In this document: in pieces, positions 40,741-49,539 of the stretch | Position numbering within the stretch: position 1 is the stretch's first letter | Layout: each line of letters starts with the position of its first letter | NCBI GenBank assembly: GCA_964501725.1 | Contig: CAZCTO010000009.1 | Coordinates: 20,227 to 84,226 of the forward strand | Direction: 5' to 3' | DNA: 64,000 nt | Source: CAZCTO01 sp964501725 | GTDB taxonomy: Bacteria; Bacillota; Clostridia; Saccharofermentanales; Saccharofermentanaceae | Notes under the pieces: model-generated | Database searches by the model: none | Told to the model about the DNA's origin: nothing | The model's input: the letters and a program-made list of their open reading frames with translations, nothing else | Program-made: the position numbers and the translations under genes

Positions 40741-41650
40741 ATACCCTGCTGCATAAAAAGATCAATAGCGGTAGCGTAACCGTCATCAGCAGCATGCTCT
40801 GCACAACGGTTTTGGCCGCAAACTCCGGCTCACAATCATATTTTTCGGAGAAAATAACATTCATCGAACCGCACGGTAAAGCCGTCATCAGCACGATGAC
40901 GGCTTTCGTGACGGGATCAATCGGTATAAACAGCATGGCGATGAACATCATTCCGGGTAAAGCCAGCAATCGAATGAATGAAACCAGATAAGAACTCCAA
41001 TCGCTCAAAATCGTTCGGAGCGGAATCGGCGCAAGGCCGGCTCCGATGATCATCATCGAGATCGGAACCGTCATAGATCCGATTTCAGATATCGGTGCGG
41101 CAAAAATTTCCGGGATTCGATAAGGTGATATAAAAATGATGATGGCAATGACAGACGAAATCGAGACTGTATTAAAGAAAATCTTCTTGAGATTGGATTT
41201 TTCTCCGCTTAAGAGCTTTATACCGTACGAAAACATAAACAGGTTATAGGCCATGTTGAATACGACCGCAAGCAGAAGTCCTTCCGACCCGAAGAGCGCT
41301 TGCATCAGCGGGAATCCGACAAAGCCGGTGTTTTGAAAAACAGTCATCGTAATAAAGATTCGACGCTTTTTATCGCCGAAAGGCAGTCGTGACGATAAAA
41401 GACTCATTGAAGTGATGGCGACCGCGTAGTAGATGACTGCCGCTCCTGCCGCGATAAGCAGGCTGCGTGTCAGGGATTCCGTGCGTTCATAACCTGATGA
41501 AGCAATAATGCTGAACGGCAATATTGCGGTGAGCAGTAGTCGGGTCAGTCCCTTTTGCAGATTTTCGCTTACGATATTCAGCTTGCGCAGAATAAATCCA
41601 AGCGACACCATTACGGCAATTTTGATGACTACTTCCAGCAATGCATCCAT
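40733..41650 (-). CDS. AEC-family (auxin efflux carrier-like) transporter
   Basis: 305 residues with ten membrane helices in two inverted sets of five. Family landmarks are MVSLGFILRKLNIVSENLQKGLTRLLLTAILPFSI near the start, VFQNTGFVGFPLMQALFG (the conserved NxGF-G-P helix) and VLMTALPCGSMNVIFSEKYDCEPEFAAKTVVQSMLLMTVTLPLLIFL at the end. Members export or exchange organic acids such as malate. It follows glpK by three bases and is the last gene of the NYN-malQ-glpK operon, so it may export a product of glycerol or sugar metabolism. Confidence 0.88.
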   Translation of the reverse strand: MDALLEVVIKIAVMVSLGFILRKLNIVSENLQKGLTRLLLTAILPFSIIASSGYERTESLTRSLLIAAGAAVIYYAVAITSMSLLSSRLPFGDKKRRIFITMTVFQNTGFVGFPLMQALFGSEGLLLAVVFNMAYNLFMFSYGIKLLSGEKSNLKKIFFNTVSISSVIAIIIFISPYRIPEIFAAPISEIGSMTVPISMMIIGAGLAPIPLRTILSDWSSYLVSFIRLLALPGMMFIAMLFIPIDPVTKAVIVLMTALPCGSMNVIFSEKYDCEPEFAAKTVVQSMLLMTVTLPLLIFLCSRVFI

Positions 41651-41653
41651 TGT

Positions 41654-43195
41654 TTATTGTTGGTCCGTCCCTTCCGGTTTCATATCCGAATCGGGTGAAG
41701 ACCAGCCGGATGCTCTTTCGACGGCTTTTCTCCAACATTTGATTCGATCGGAAATTTTGCTTCGATCCATTCCCGGGAAGAAAATTCGATCGCTCCGGCG
41801 AAGCTTTTTCACTTCGTCGATATCTTTCCATAATCCGACGGTAAGTCCGGCCATGAATGCCACACCCTGGGATGTCGTCTCTCTTTCGGATGCGCGGTCG
41901 ACCGGAACGCCGATCAGATCCGCCTGAATCTGCAGAAGCAGATTGCTGACACTCACACCTCCGTCCACCTTAATGGACCGGATATCATAACCCGAATCGC
42001 GCTTCATTAACTCAATCAGGTCGTAAACCTGAAAAGCGATACTTTCTATAGCCGCCCTAGCAATGTGTTCACGACCGCTTCCGCGAGTCAATCCGACAAT
42101 GCATCCTCGCGCGTACATGTCCCAGTATGGCGCTCCCAGACCCGAAAAAGCGGGTACCAGATAAACGCCTTCGCTGTCTCCTACGCTCTCGGCAAGTTGA
42201 TCACATTCCCTGGGCTCGGAAATGATGCATAGCTCATCTTTGAGCCATGAGATAATCGAGCCGGCATGAAAAACGCTTCCTTCGAGCGCGTAAACGGTAT
42301 TTCCCCGAAATGACCAAGCTGCAGAAGACAGTAAGCCGTTTTCTGAAATGACACGCCGGCTGCCTGTGTTCATCAATGTAAAACACCCGGTCCCGTAAGT
42401 ATTCTTCACATCGCCTTCTTCAATACACATCTGTCCGAAAAGCGCCGCGGCCTGATCGCCTGCGACACCGGTGATTCCGATGCCCGCAAGCTCCGTAAGT
42501 CCCGGCAGATCAGCAGCTAATTCTCCGAAATCCGAACACGACGGCAATGCTTGAGGAAGCATGATCATCGGAATATCAAAGAGTCTACAGAGCTCCTGAT
42601 CCCAGCAAAGTTTCTCCGTATTGAAAATCATCGTGCGCGATGCGTTCGAGTAATCCGTGACATGCGACTTGCCGCCGGTCAATTTATAAACGAGCCAGGA
42701 ATCAATGGTTCCGAAAAGCAATTTACCGTCGCGTGCGTCCTCCGCGGCACCCGGGATTCCGTCGAGGATCCATTTGATTTTGGTTGCCGAGAAATAGGCG
42801 TCAATGACCAGTCCGGTGCGCTCTGAAACAAGTTTCTCCCAACCGTTTTCTTTCCATTCCTCGCAAATCGGCGCCGTTCGCCGGCACTGCCATACAATCG
42901 CCGGATGGATTGGTTTTCCGGTATCCTTATCCCAGATCACAGTCGTTTCTCTCTGGTTGGTAATACCAATGGCGGCGATCCGTGCCGGATCCACTCCGCT
43001 TTTATCCAGAGCCTTTCGGATCGCGGAAACAACGGAAGCAAATATTTCCTCGGGGTCGTGCTCGACCCAGCCGGGATTCGGATAGTATTGCTCAAATTCC
43101 TGTTGCCCGGAGCCTAAAGACTGCCCGTTTTTCGAAAATATCATACATCTTGAACTGGTGGTCCCTTGATCAATTGTAAGAATATAATTGCCCAT
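41654..43195 (-). CDS. glpK: Glycerol kinase
   Basis: 513 residues, FGGY fold, normal length about 500. The N-terminal ATP/substrate site is YILTIDQGTTSSRCMIF. GITNQRETTVIWDK and the signature region AGDQAAALFGQMCIEEGDVKNTYGTGCF are typical of GlpK, as is the C-terminal KVDGGVSVSNLLLQIQADLIGVPV. It phosphorylates glycerol to glycerol-3-phosphate. GGGGG precedes the ATG. There is no glpF, glpD or glpT nearby; instead it is embedded between malQ and an AEC transporter. Confidence 0.95.
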   Translation of the reverse strand: MGNYILTIDQGTTSSRCMIFSKNGQSLGSGQQEFEQYYPNPGWVEHDPEEIFASVVSAIRKALDKSGVDPARIAAIGITNQRETTVIWDKDTGKPIHPAIVWQCRRTAPICEEWKENGWEKLVSERTGLVIDAYFSATKIKWILDGIPGAAEDARDGKLLFGTIDSWLVYKLTGGKSHVTDYSNASRTMIFNTEKLCWDQELCRLFDIPMIMLPQALPSCSDFGELAADLPGLTELAGIGITGVAGDQAAALFGQMCIEEGDVKNTYGTGCFTLMNTGSRRVISENGLLSSAAWSFRGNTVYALEGSVFHAGSIISWLKDELCIISEPRECDQLAESVGDSEGVYLVPAFSGLGAPYWDMYARGCIVGLTRGSGREHIARAAIESIAFQVYDLIELMKRDSGYDIRSIKVDGGVSVSNLLLQIQADLIGVPVDRASERETTSQGVAFMAGLTVGLWKDIDEVKKLRRSDRIFFPGMDRSKISDRIKCWRKAVERASGWSSPDSDMKPEGTDQQ

Positions 43196-43206
43196 AAAAC
43201 CCCCTG

Positions 43207-44709
43207 CTATCTTCCGTAAATTCGATTAAGCGCTTTCAACCATTCTGTGTCCGTTCGAGCCAACTCCTCTTCCGTGAGCCGAACCGACCAGTTTCCTTCA
43301 GCGGTTCCGGGAATATTCACTCTGGCTTCCGAATCCATCCCGAGGAGATCCTGCACCGGAACAATCACCAGTTCCGCATGTGACTGCCATAACGTGCGAA
43401 TCATTGTTTTACAGAGTTCTTGCGGGGAAATCCTGCCTCTGCTTATCGCATCCGCTTCAAATCCGAAATACTCCGAAACACGCGTAACACTGCTCTGAGG
43501 GAGGCTTTTGAACCAACCCAAAAGGGTATCATTGTCGTGAGTACCTGTATAAGCGACACTTCGCTCCGGATAATTGTGCGGTCGGTGCGAATTATCTTCT
43601 TCTGTATCAAAACCAAATTGCATGACTCGCATTCCGGGAAATCCGGTAGATTCAAGGAAAAACATCAAGTCCGCGGTGACTTCACCGAGATCCTCGGCAA
43701 TGATCGGAGGATTGCGAAGGTCCCTTGCGACCCGATCAAAAAACCTCACTCCGGGGCCTCTCTCCCACGCACCGTTCACGGCGGTCTTCTCACCGGAAGG
43801 TACACTCCAGTAGGAACTGAACCCCCGAAAATGATCTATTCGGACAAGATCAAACTGATTGAATTTCTCTTCGAGCCGCTCCCTCCACCAACGGTAGTCT
43901 TCTCGCTCGTGAGCAGGCCAATCATAGAGGGGATTCCCCCAAAGCTGCCCGTCTTCGCAAAAATAATCCGGAGGCACACCGGATACGTGAGTAAGGTTCA
44001 GTTCTTCATCGATTTGAAACAGCTCCCGGTGAGCCCAGACATCGGCACTGTCCGGAGCAACATAGATCGGAACATCACCGATGACGCCCACACCGTATTT
44101 TTTCATTTTTCTTTTGAGAGTTTCCCATTGATCGAAAAAAACATATTGAATAAAGCAGTAATACCAGTACTCGTTCCAATGCGTCTCACGGATTACCCGG
44201 AGCGATGAAGCGTCATGAAGGCGCAACAATTTGTCCTCCCACTTCCGCCAGTCAGCACCGTTATTCAGGCCCCGGATTACCAAAAAAAGAGCGAAGTCAT
44301 CCAGCCATGAACGAGTTGCCACAAAAGTACGGATCTTTGACATCGTCTCTTCCGATATTTTGGAGTAAGCACGCCTGAGTAATTGCGCTCTTTTTATCCG
44401 GCACAGGGCAACGTCCGTTTTGCGTGGATCTGAATCTACTTGTGCCTCGATGAGTTCATCGTCTGTCAGAAGTCCGCTGTCATGAAGTTGTCTCGGATCA
44501 ATCAACAGAGGATTGCCCGCAAATGCGGAGATGCTCAAATACGGAGAGTAACCGCTGCCCGGCACGGTAAAAGGAAGAACCTGCCAGTATTTGACACCGG
44601 CCTTCCTGAGAATTTCAGCTAGTTTTTCGGCTTCTTCGCCGAAACAACCGACCCCGAACGGACCGGGAAGCGAAGAAATATGAAGGAGAACTCCACTGCC
44701 TCGTGCCAT
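43207..44709 (-). CDS. malQ: 4-alpha-glucanotransferase (amylomaltase, GH77)
   Basis: 500 residues, typical length. Active-site blocks are RIDHFRGFSSYWSVP (nucleophile Asp), PPIIAEDLGEVTADL (acid/base Glu) and YTGTHDNDTLLGW (third Asp). GVGCFGEEAEKLAEILRKAGVKYWQVLPFTVPGSGYSPYL is the usual N-terminus. It transfers glucan chains between maltooligosaccharides in glycogen or maltose metabolism. The ATG lies two bases after the NYN gene stop, whose last codons (GAGGAAGAG) hold the ribosome site, so translation is coupled. Confidence 0.95.
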   Translation of the reverse strand: MARGSGVLLHISSLPGPFGVGCFGEEAEKLAEILRKAGVKYWQVLPFTVPGSGYSPYLSISAFAGNPLLIDPRQLHDSGLLTDDELIEAQVDSDPRKTDVALCRIKRAQLLRRAYSKISEETMSKIRTFVATRSWLDDFALFLVIRGLNNGADWRKWEDKLLRLHDASSLRVIRETHWNEYWYYCFIQYVFFDQWETLKRKMKKYGVGVIGDVPIYVAPDSADVWAHRELFQIDEELNLTHVSGVPPDYFCEDGQLWGNPLYDWPAHEREDYRWWRERLEEKFNQFDLVRIDHFRGFSSYWSVPSGEKTAVNGAWERGPGVRFFDRVARDLRNPPIIAEDLGEVTADLMFFLESTGFPGMRVMQFGFDTEEDNSHRPHNYPERSVAYTGTHDNDTLLGWFKSLPQSSVTRVSEYFGFEADAISRGRISPQELCKTMIRTLWQSHAELVIVPVQDLLGMDSEARVNIPGTAEGNWSVRLTEEELARTDTEWLKALNRIYGR

Positions 44710-44711
44710 CG

Positions 44712-45515
44712 TTACTCTTCCTCATTACTGCGAATATATACTAAGGTTACCGCAGGATTTTTCTCATTGATTCTCTCTTCACTCTCAATCATTCCGATTG
44801 AGCGAATCATTTGGGAGAGTTTTGAAAAACCGTAATTTCTGGAGTCAAACGCAGGCCTCTTCTTAAGAATCAGGCTCCCGACCGCACCAAGAAATGCCCA
44901 ACCGCTGTCATCGGCCAGATCCGAAATCGAAGATACAATCAGTTCAATTGTATCGTTGTCAATCGGCAGGGTGGAGCGACTGTTGTCAGCGGACGGTTTG
45001 TCTTCTTTATGTTCTTTTGTGCCGCCTTTGGACGTATTCCCGCTCTTTTTAGCCGGCTTCTTGTCCTCCGGACGAACTCCCAGAATTTCGAGATAAATAA
45101 AACGGTCGCATGCGGAGATGAATGCCGTCGGTGTCTTCTTCTCCCCGATCCCGTACACGATCTTACCGGCCTCACGAAGACGTGTCGCCAACCGTGTAAA
45201 ATCGCTGTCACTGGATACGATGCAGAAGCCGTCCACTTTCTCGGAGTACAGGATATCCATCGCATCGATAATCATCGCGGAATCGGTTGCATTCTTGCCG
45301 GTGGTGTATCCGAACTGCTGAACCGGTTGAAACGCATAATCCAGAAGAACGGTCTTCCAACTGCCTAAATGCGGGCGGGTCCAATCTCCGTATATTCGTT
45401 TGATTGTCGGGTTCCCGTACCGAGCTATCTCCTCGATCATCGGCTTGATGAAGTTCGCAGACACATTATCCGCATCAATCAAAACAGCCAGTCTTATATC
45501 TCCTATTTCAGACAT
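44712..45515 (-). CDS. NYN (LabA/PIN-like) nuclease-fold protein with LOTUS-like C-terminus
   Basis: 267 residues. Residues about 8-145 form the NYN domain with the acidic site spread over LAVLIDADNVSANF, NATDSAMIIDAMDIL and CIVSSDSDFTRLATRLREAGK. This matches LabA-like metal-dependent RNases. A Lys/Gly/Ser linker (about 155-185) follows. The C-terminal 75 residues (LIVSSISDLADDSGWAFLGAVGSLILKKRPAFDSRNYGFSKLSQMIRSIG) match the OST-HTH/LOTUS RNA-binding domain. It probably binds or cleaves RNA. It is the first gene of an operon with malQ, glpK and an AEC transporter. Confidence 0.87.
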   Translation of the reverse strand: MSEIGDIRLAVLIDADNVSANFIKPMIEEIARYGNPTIKRIYGDWTRPHLGSWKTVLLDYAFQPVQQFGYTTGKNATDSAMIIDAMDILYSEKVDGFCIVSSDSDFTRLATRLREAGKIVYGIGEKKTPTAFISACDRFIYLEILGVRPEDKKPAKKSGNTSKGGTKEHKEDKPSADNSRSTLPIDNDTIELIVSSISDLADDSGWAFLGAVGSLILKKRPAFDSRNYGFSKLSQMIRSIGMIESEERINEKNPAVTLVYIRSNEEE

Positions 45516-45532
45516 TGTATAACCTCACTTAC

Positions 45533-45562
45533 TTGCCACACGCGTGACGATGCTGTTATAAT
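45533..45562 (+). promoter_or_regulatory. Promoter of release factor 3 gene
   Basis: TTGCCA (45533-45538), an 18-base spacer and extended -10 TGTTATAAT (TATAAT at 45557-45562). The leader is about 129 bases. It holds a seven-G run (45576-45582) and a ten-codon ORF (45583-45615). Confidence 0.65.
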
Positions 45563-45697
45563 GTATCGGCTGTTTGGGGGGGATGATTAAACCTCCCGAA
45601 CTTCCGATACATTGATTATAGCGTATATTTTGTCTGAGTAACGTGCAGATTTACACGTCCCCCGACTTCCGCTCTTTCAAAGCAAGGAGACCACTCC

Positions 45698-47308
45698 ATG
45701 GATGCCAGGAATATCTATGAAATCGACCGGAGACGCACTTTTGCGATCATATCTCACCCGGATGCCGGCAAAACAACCATGACCGAAAAACTTCTGCTTT
45801 ACGGAGGAGCTATTCACATGGCCGGATCCGTCAAAGCAAGGAAAGCGTCAAGGCACGCAACATCCGACTGGATGGAGATCGAAAAGCAACGCGGCATTTC
45901 GGTAACCTCCTCGGTGATGCAGTTTGAATATGATAACTGTTGCTTCAACATCCTTGACACCCCCGGCCATCAGGACTTCTCGGAAGATACATACCGCACA
46001 CTTTGCGCCGCCGACGCTGCCGTGATGCTTCTCGACGGCGCAAAAGGTGTTGAAGCGCAGACGATTAAATTATTTACCGTCTGTCGCAAACGCGGTATCC
46101 CGATTTTCACGTTTATTAACAAGATGGATCGCGCCGCAAAGAACCCTTTCGATCTGCTTGATGAGCTCGAAAAAGTACTCGGCATCCGCTCAACCCCGAT
46201 TAACTGGCCGATCGGAACCGACGGTGACTTCAAGGGTGTTTATGTTCGCGAAAACGAGCAAATCCTGCTTTTCAATACGGCCACAAAAGATCACGGCGCC
46301 ACAAAAGTAGAAACAATCGAGGCAAACACACAGGATGAAGGTCTCGAGAAGGTCTTGGGCAGCGCTGATTATCAGACGCTTAAAGGAGATATCGAGTTGC
46401 TGGATATGGCAGGCGATCCTTTTGATGCCGAAAAAGTGCTCCGCGGCGAGCTGACTCCGGTATTTTTCGGGTCGGCCATAACCAATTTCGGAGTGGAGTA
46501 TTTTCTCAAGAAGTTTCTGAAGATAGCGCCTCCTCCGTCCGCGCATCACACGGATGCAGGTCTTGTCAGTCCGCACGAAGATTATTTTTCCGGATTTGTG
46601 TTTAAGATACAGGCTAATATGGATCCGAGTCACCGTGACAGAATGGCTTTCCTGCGAATCTGCTCCGGGAAATTCGATAAAGGCATGTCGGTAAAACATG
46701 TCCGTCTCGGCAAAAAAATCACTCTTTCCCAGCCCCAGCAGTTTATGGCACAGGATCGCGTCATTGTAGAGGACGCATATGCGGGAGACATCATCGGCCT
46801 TTTTGACCCGGGCCATTTCAGAATCGGCGATACCCTCACCTCCTCTTCCGATTCTTTCCGATTTGAAAGCATTCCGGTCTTTCCGCCCGAGCACTTTGCG
46901 CGGGTAATGCCCAAAGACTCCATGAAGCGGAAGCAATTCGTTAAGGGAATTGAGCAGCTTTCTGAAGAAGGTGCGGTTCAGCTCTATAAGCAACCCGGAA
47001 TCGGAACCGAGACGTATGTTATGGGCGTCGTCGGTGTGCTTCAGTTTGAAGTACTCGAGCACCGTCTTCTGAATGAGTACGGTGTTGAAATATTGAGACA
47101 GAACCTGAACTACCGGCATGCCCGATGGGTGGTTTTCGATTCTCAGACAACCGATAATGATCCTTCCAGGCTGACGCTCACATCCACGTCGATGTCTGTT
47201 TCAGACCGGGATGGTGCGCCGGTAGTTTTATTTGAATCGGACTGGGCAATCAGCTGGGCGCTCGAACGCAATAAAGGTCTTCGTTTTGAAGAAATTCACG
47301 AGCGCTGA
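45698..47308 (+). CDS. prfC: Peptide chain release factor 3
   Basis: 536 residues, the normal RF3 length. The G domain has P-loop SHPDAGKTTMTEKL, switch I region RHATSDWMEIEKQRGISVTSS, DTPGHQDF and NKMDR. Later domains include PVFFGSAITNFGVEYFLKKF and MKRKQFVKGIEQLSEEGAVQL. The insertion pattern is that of RF3 rather than EF-G. It removes RF1/RF2 from the ribosome after termination. AAGGAG lies eight bases before the ATG. Confidence 0.95.
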   Translation: MDARNIYEIDRRRTFAIISHPDAGKTTMTEKLLLYGGAIHMAGSVKARKASRHATSDWMEIEKQRGISVTSSVMQFEYDNCCFNILDTPGHQDFSEDTYRTLCAADAAVMLLDGAKGVEAQTIKLFTVCRKRGIPIFTFINKMDRAAKNPFDLLDELEKVLGIRSTPINWPIGTDGDFKGVYVRENEQILLFNTATKDHGATKVETIEANTQDEGLEKVLGSADYQTLKGDIELLDMAGDPFDAEKVLRGELTPVFFGSAITNFGVEYFLKKFLKIAPPPSAHHTDAGLVSPHEDYFSGFVFKIQANMDPSHRDRMAFLRICSGKFDKGMSVKHVRLGKKITLSQPQQFMAQDRVIVEDAYAGDIIGLFDPGHFRIGDTLTSSSDSFRFESIPVFPPEHFARVMPKDSMKRKQFVKGIEQLSEEGAVQLYKQPGIGTETYVMGVVGVLQFEVLEHRLLNEYGVEILRQNLNYRHARWVVFDSQTTDNDPSRLTLTSTSMSVSDRDGAPVVLFESDWAISWALERNKGLRFEEIHER

Positions 47309-47418
47309 TTCCTTTAAGAAATATAACGCAACTTTTCTGCCAATCCATTATGTGATAACATTGATCATATATCTTATAGCCTCTTGGAGGATTTTCGAGG
47401 TGGCAGAAAGGTCATTTT

Positions 47419-48369
47419 ATGAGTGAGGCCAACGATTACCTGGTTCTGATCGAGAAAATACGCAATAATATCCGCAAGGCTTTTATCGGAAAGATTCGCA
47501 CAATTGATATGGTTCTTTCTGCTATGATATGCGGCGGGCATATCCTCATTGAAGATGTTCCCGGCCTCGGTAAAACAACGCTTGTATCTGCTCTTGCGCT
47601 GTCGCTGGACTGTAGTTTTCGCAGGATACAGTTTACTCCTGACATTCTCCCCACGGACGTAACCGGCTATACCAGTATCAATATGAAAACCGGCGAGCGT
47701 GAAGTCAATTTTGGCGCGGTGATGGCACAAATCGTACTTGCTGACGAGATCAACCGGACAAGCCCCAAAACACAATCCAGTCTTCTTGAAGTAATGCAGG
47801 AAGGGCAGGTTACGATCGACGGTGAGCCCTACGCTGTCCCGCAGCCTTTTTTTGTACTCGCGACGCAAAATCCGGCCGGACACATCGGAACGTACCCTCT
47901 CCCGGAGTCTCAGCTGGATCGATTTATGATGAAAATTTCCATTGGCTACCCCTCCAAGGATGACGAAATGTCCATTCTTGCGAACAGAAAAGGTGCAAAT
48001 CCGCTGGCGACGCTTAAACCGGTGGCAAGTGGTGATGACATTATGCATCTTCGCGATCTTCACTCTAAAATGATATGCGCGCAACCTGTAATTGACTACA
48101 TCGTTGCTATATCCGAGGCAACTCGAAAACACGAGAAGATTGCTCTCGGAGTCAGTCCTCGCGGTTCGCTGGCGCTCATGAACGCAGCGATGGCAGAAGC
48201 TATGCTGAACGGCAGAAATTACACGATGCCCGATGATGTTCAGCAGATGATTGTTCCCGTACTTGCGCACAGATTGGTTTTAAATCAGCAACAGCATCAG
48301 AGCAAAGACACTGCCGAAACCATTCTCAGAGACATTGTCCGCTCGATTAAGGTTCACGGAGTATCATGA
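47419..48369 (+). CDS. MoxR-family AAA+ ATPase
   Basis: 316 residues. AAA_3 core with Walker A EDVPGLGKTTLVSALA, Walker B VLADEINRTSPKTQSSLLEVMQEGQVT, sensor 1 FVLATQNPAGHIGTYPLPESQLDRF, and the lid domain with GVSPRGSLALMNAAMAEAMLNGR. MoxR proteins act as chaperones for DUF58/VWA partners. It overlaps the downstream DUF58 gene by four bases and is followed by a transglutaminase gene, the widespread moxR-DUF58-tgpA cluster. Confidence 0.93.
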   Translation: MSEANDYLVLIEKIRNNIRKAFIGKIRTIDMVLSAMICGGHILIEDVPGLGKTTLVSALALSLDCSFRRIQFTPDILPTDVTGYTSINMKTGEREVNFGAVMAQIVLADEINRTSPKTQSSLLEVMQEGQVTIDGEPYAVPQPFFVLATQNPAGHIGTYPLPESQLDRFMMKISIGYPSKDDEMSILANRKGANPLATLKPVASGDDIMHLRDLHSKMICAQPVIDYIVAISEATRKHEKIALGVSPRGSLALMNAAMAEAMLNGRNYTMPDDVQQMIVPVLAHRLVLNQQQHQSKDTAETILRDIVRSIKVHGVS

Positions 48370-49532
48370 AACCGATCAGAGTCGCCTTCTACGCAACGTT
48401 AATCGTATGCTTGTTTTGCGGGCTTTATTCGGGCTACCGTGTGTTTTTTTTCATTATGATTGCCGGCATTTTGACGATTGCCGCCGTACTTCTCCTTAAC
48501 GTATTCACTATTTACTCATTCAAGTATTCGCAGACGCTTACCAGCGAAGTTTGCGAAAAGGGAGAAACCACTGAACTGAATCTCGAGTTGTTGAATGAAA
48601 GCATCATTCCTCTATCGCTTCTGGCTGTCACTGTGGAGGTTGTTTCTCCGCAGGACAGGCATGAACTGGTTTTGAACCTTGAGCCATTTTCCGGTAAAAA
48701 ATTCCAGTTCCCCGTCCATCTGCCATACCGGGGTTATTACATGGTCGGGATGACGAAAATTCAAATCAATGACATTTTCGGTCTGGTTCCGTTCCGGTTC
48801 GATATGCGCAGCCTTTCCTGGTATTCTATGAAGCCGCTCCTCGTGCTGCCCAGAGCCGAAATTCCGGAATCGGTTTCAGCCATGCTTACTGACTCAAAAT
48901 CGTTTGGTGAACTGGATTATAAACCTGCCGATCAAGGAGACAGCGTATCCGGCGCCAGACTTTACCGTGCCGGGGATGCAGTTAAACGCATTAATTGGAA
49001 GAAATCGGCGCAACAGTCCGCGCTTTTCGTTAAGCAATATGAGCAACCCGACCGCGAGAAAATTACGATATTGATGGATTCATCCGCACAGAATCTTTCC
49101 GGTGAAGATCTGCTTCGTTATGCGGACACAGTTTGCGAGTGCGCCGCTTCAATCACCTTACATACCATTTTACGCAACCGTGAAGTTCGAGTGATCAGCA
49201 GCAATTCCCCTGAGAAAACTTATTACTGTAATAAACGGGAAACGTTCGACGAGTTAAGACGGATGCTCGCACTTCTTGAATTCAAGACAAATGATAAGTT
49301 TTGGGACGTTTTCGACCGGATGCTTGTCTCTTCTTCAAATGCAAGGGAACTTTTTATCATAACCCGCAATTTCACTCCTGAATTGAATACTCAAATCAAA
49401 AAAGTGATGGCCGGAAATATATCCGTGACAAGAGTGATTGTCGGCGGAACGGAAGATGATAACATGATCAATACGATTTATATCAAAGACGGCGGCAATG
49501 CTTCCGAAAGCATTGCTGCTGCGATGATTTGA
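48366..49532 (+). CDS. DUF58-domain membrane protein
   Basis: 388 residues. Two N-terminal membrane helices (about 7-22 and 24-45) are followed by a beta-rich domain and the DUF58 core with the signature GDSVSGARLYRAGDAVKRINWKKSAQQSALFVKQYEQPDREKITILMDSSAQ. The latter part is a VWA-like fold. It is the usual partner of the MoxR ATPase. It overlaps moxR (ATGA), and the next gene starts seven bases later. Its role in envelope or protein maturation is inferred from family. Confidence 0.9.
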   Translation: MKPIRVAFYATLIVCLFCGLYSGYRVFFFIMIAGILTIAAVLLLNVFTIYSFKYSQTLTSEVCEKGETTELNLELLNESIIPLSLLAVTVEVVSPQDRHELVLNLEPFSGKKFQFPVHLPYRGYYMVGMTKIQINDIFGLVPFRFDMRSLSWYSMKPLLVLPRAEIPESVSAMLTDSKSFGELDYKPADQGDSVSGARLYRAGDAVKRINWKKSAQQSALFVKQYEQPDREKITILMDSSAQNLSGEDLLRYADTVCECAASITLHTILRNREVRVISSNSPEKTYYCNKRETFDELRRMLALLEFKTNDKFWDVFDRMLVSSSNARELFIITRNFTPELNTQIKKVMAGNISVTRVIVGGTEDDNMINTIYIKDGGNASESIAAAMI

Positions 49533-49539
49533 GGGCAAC

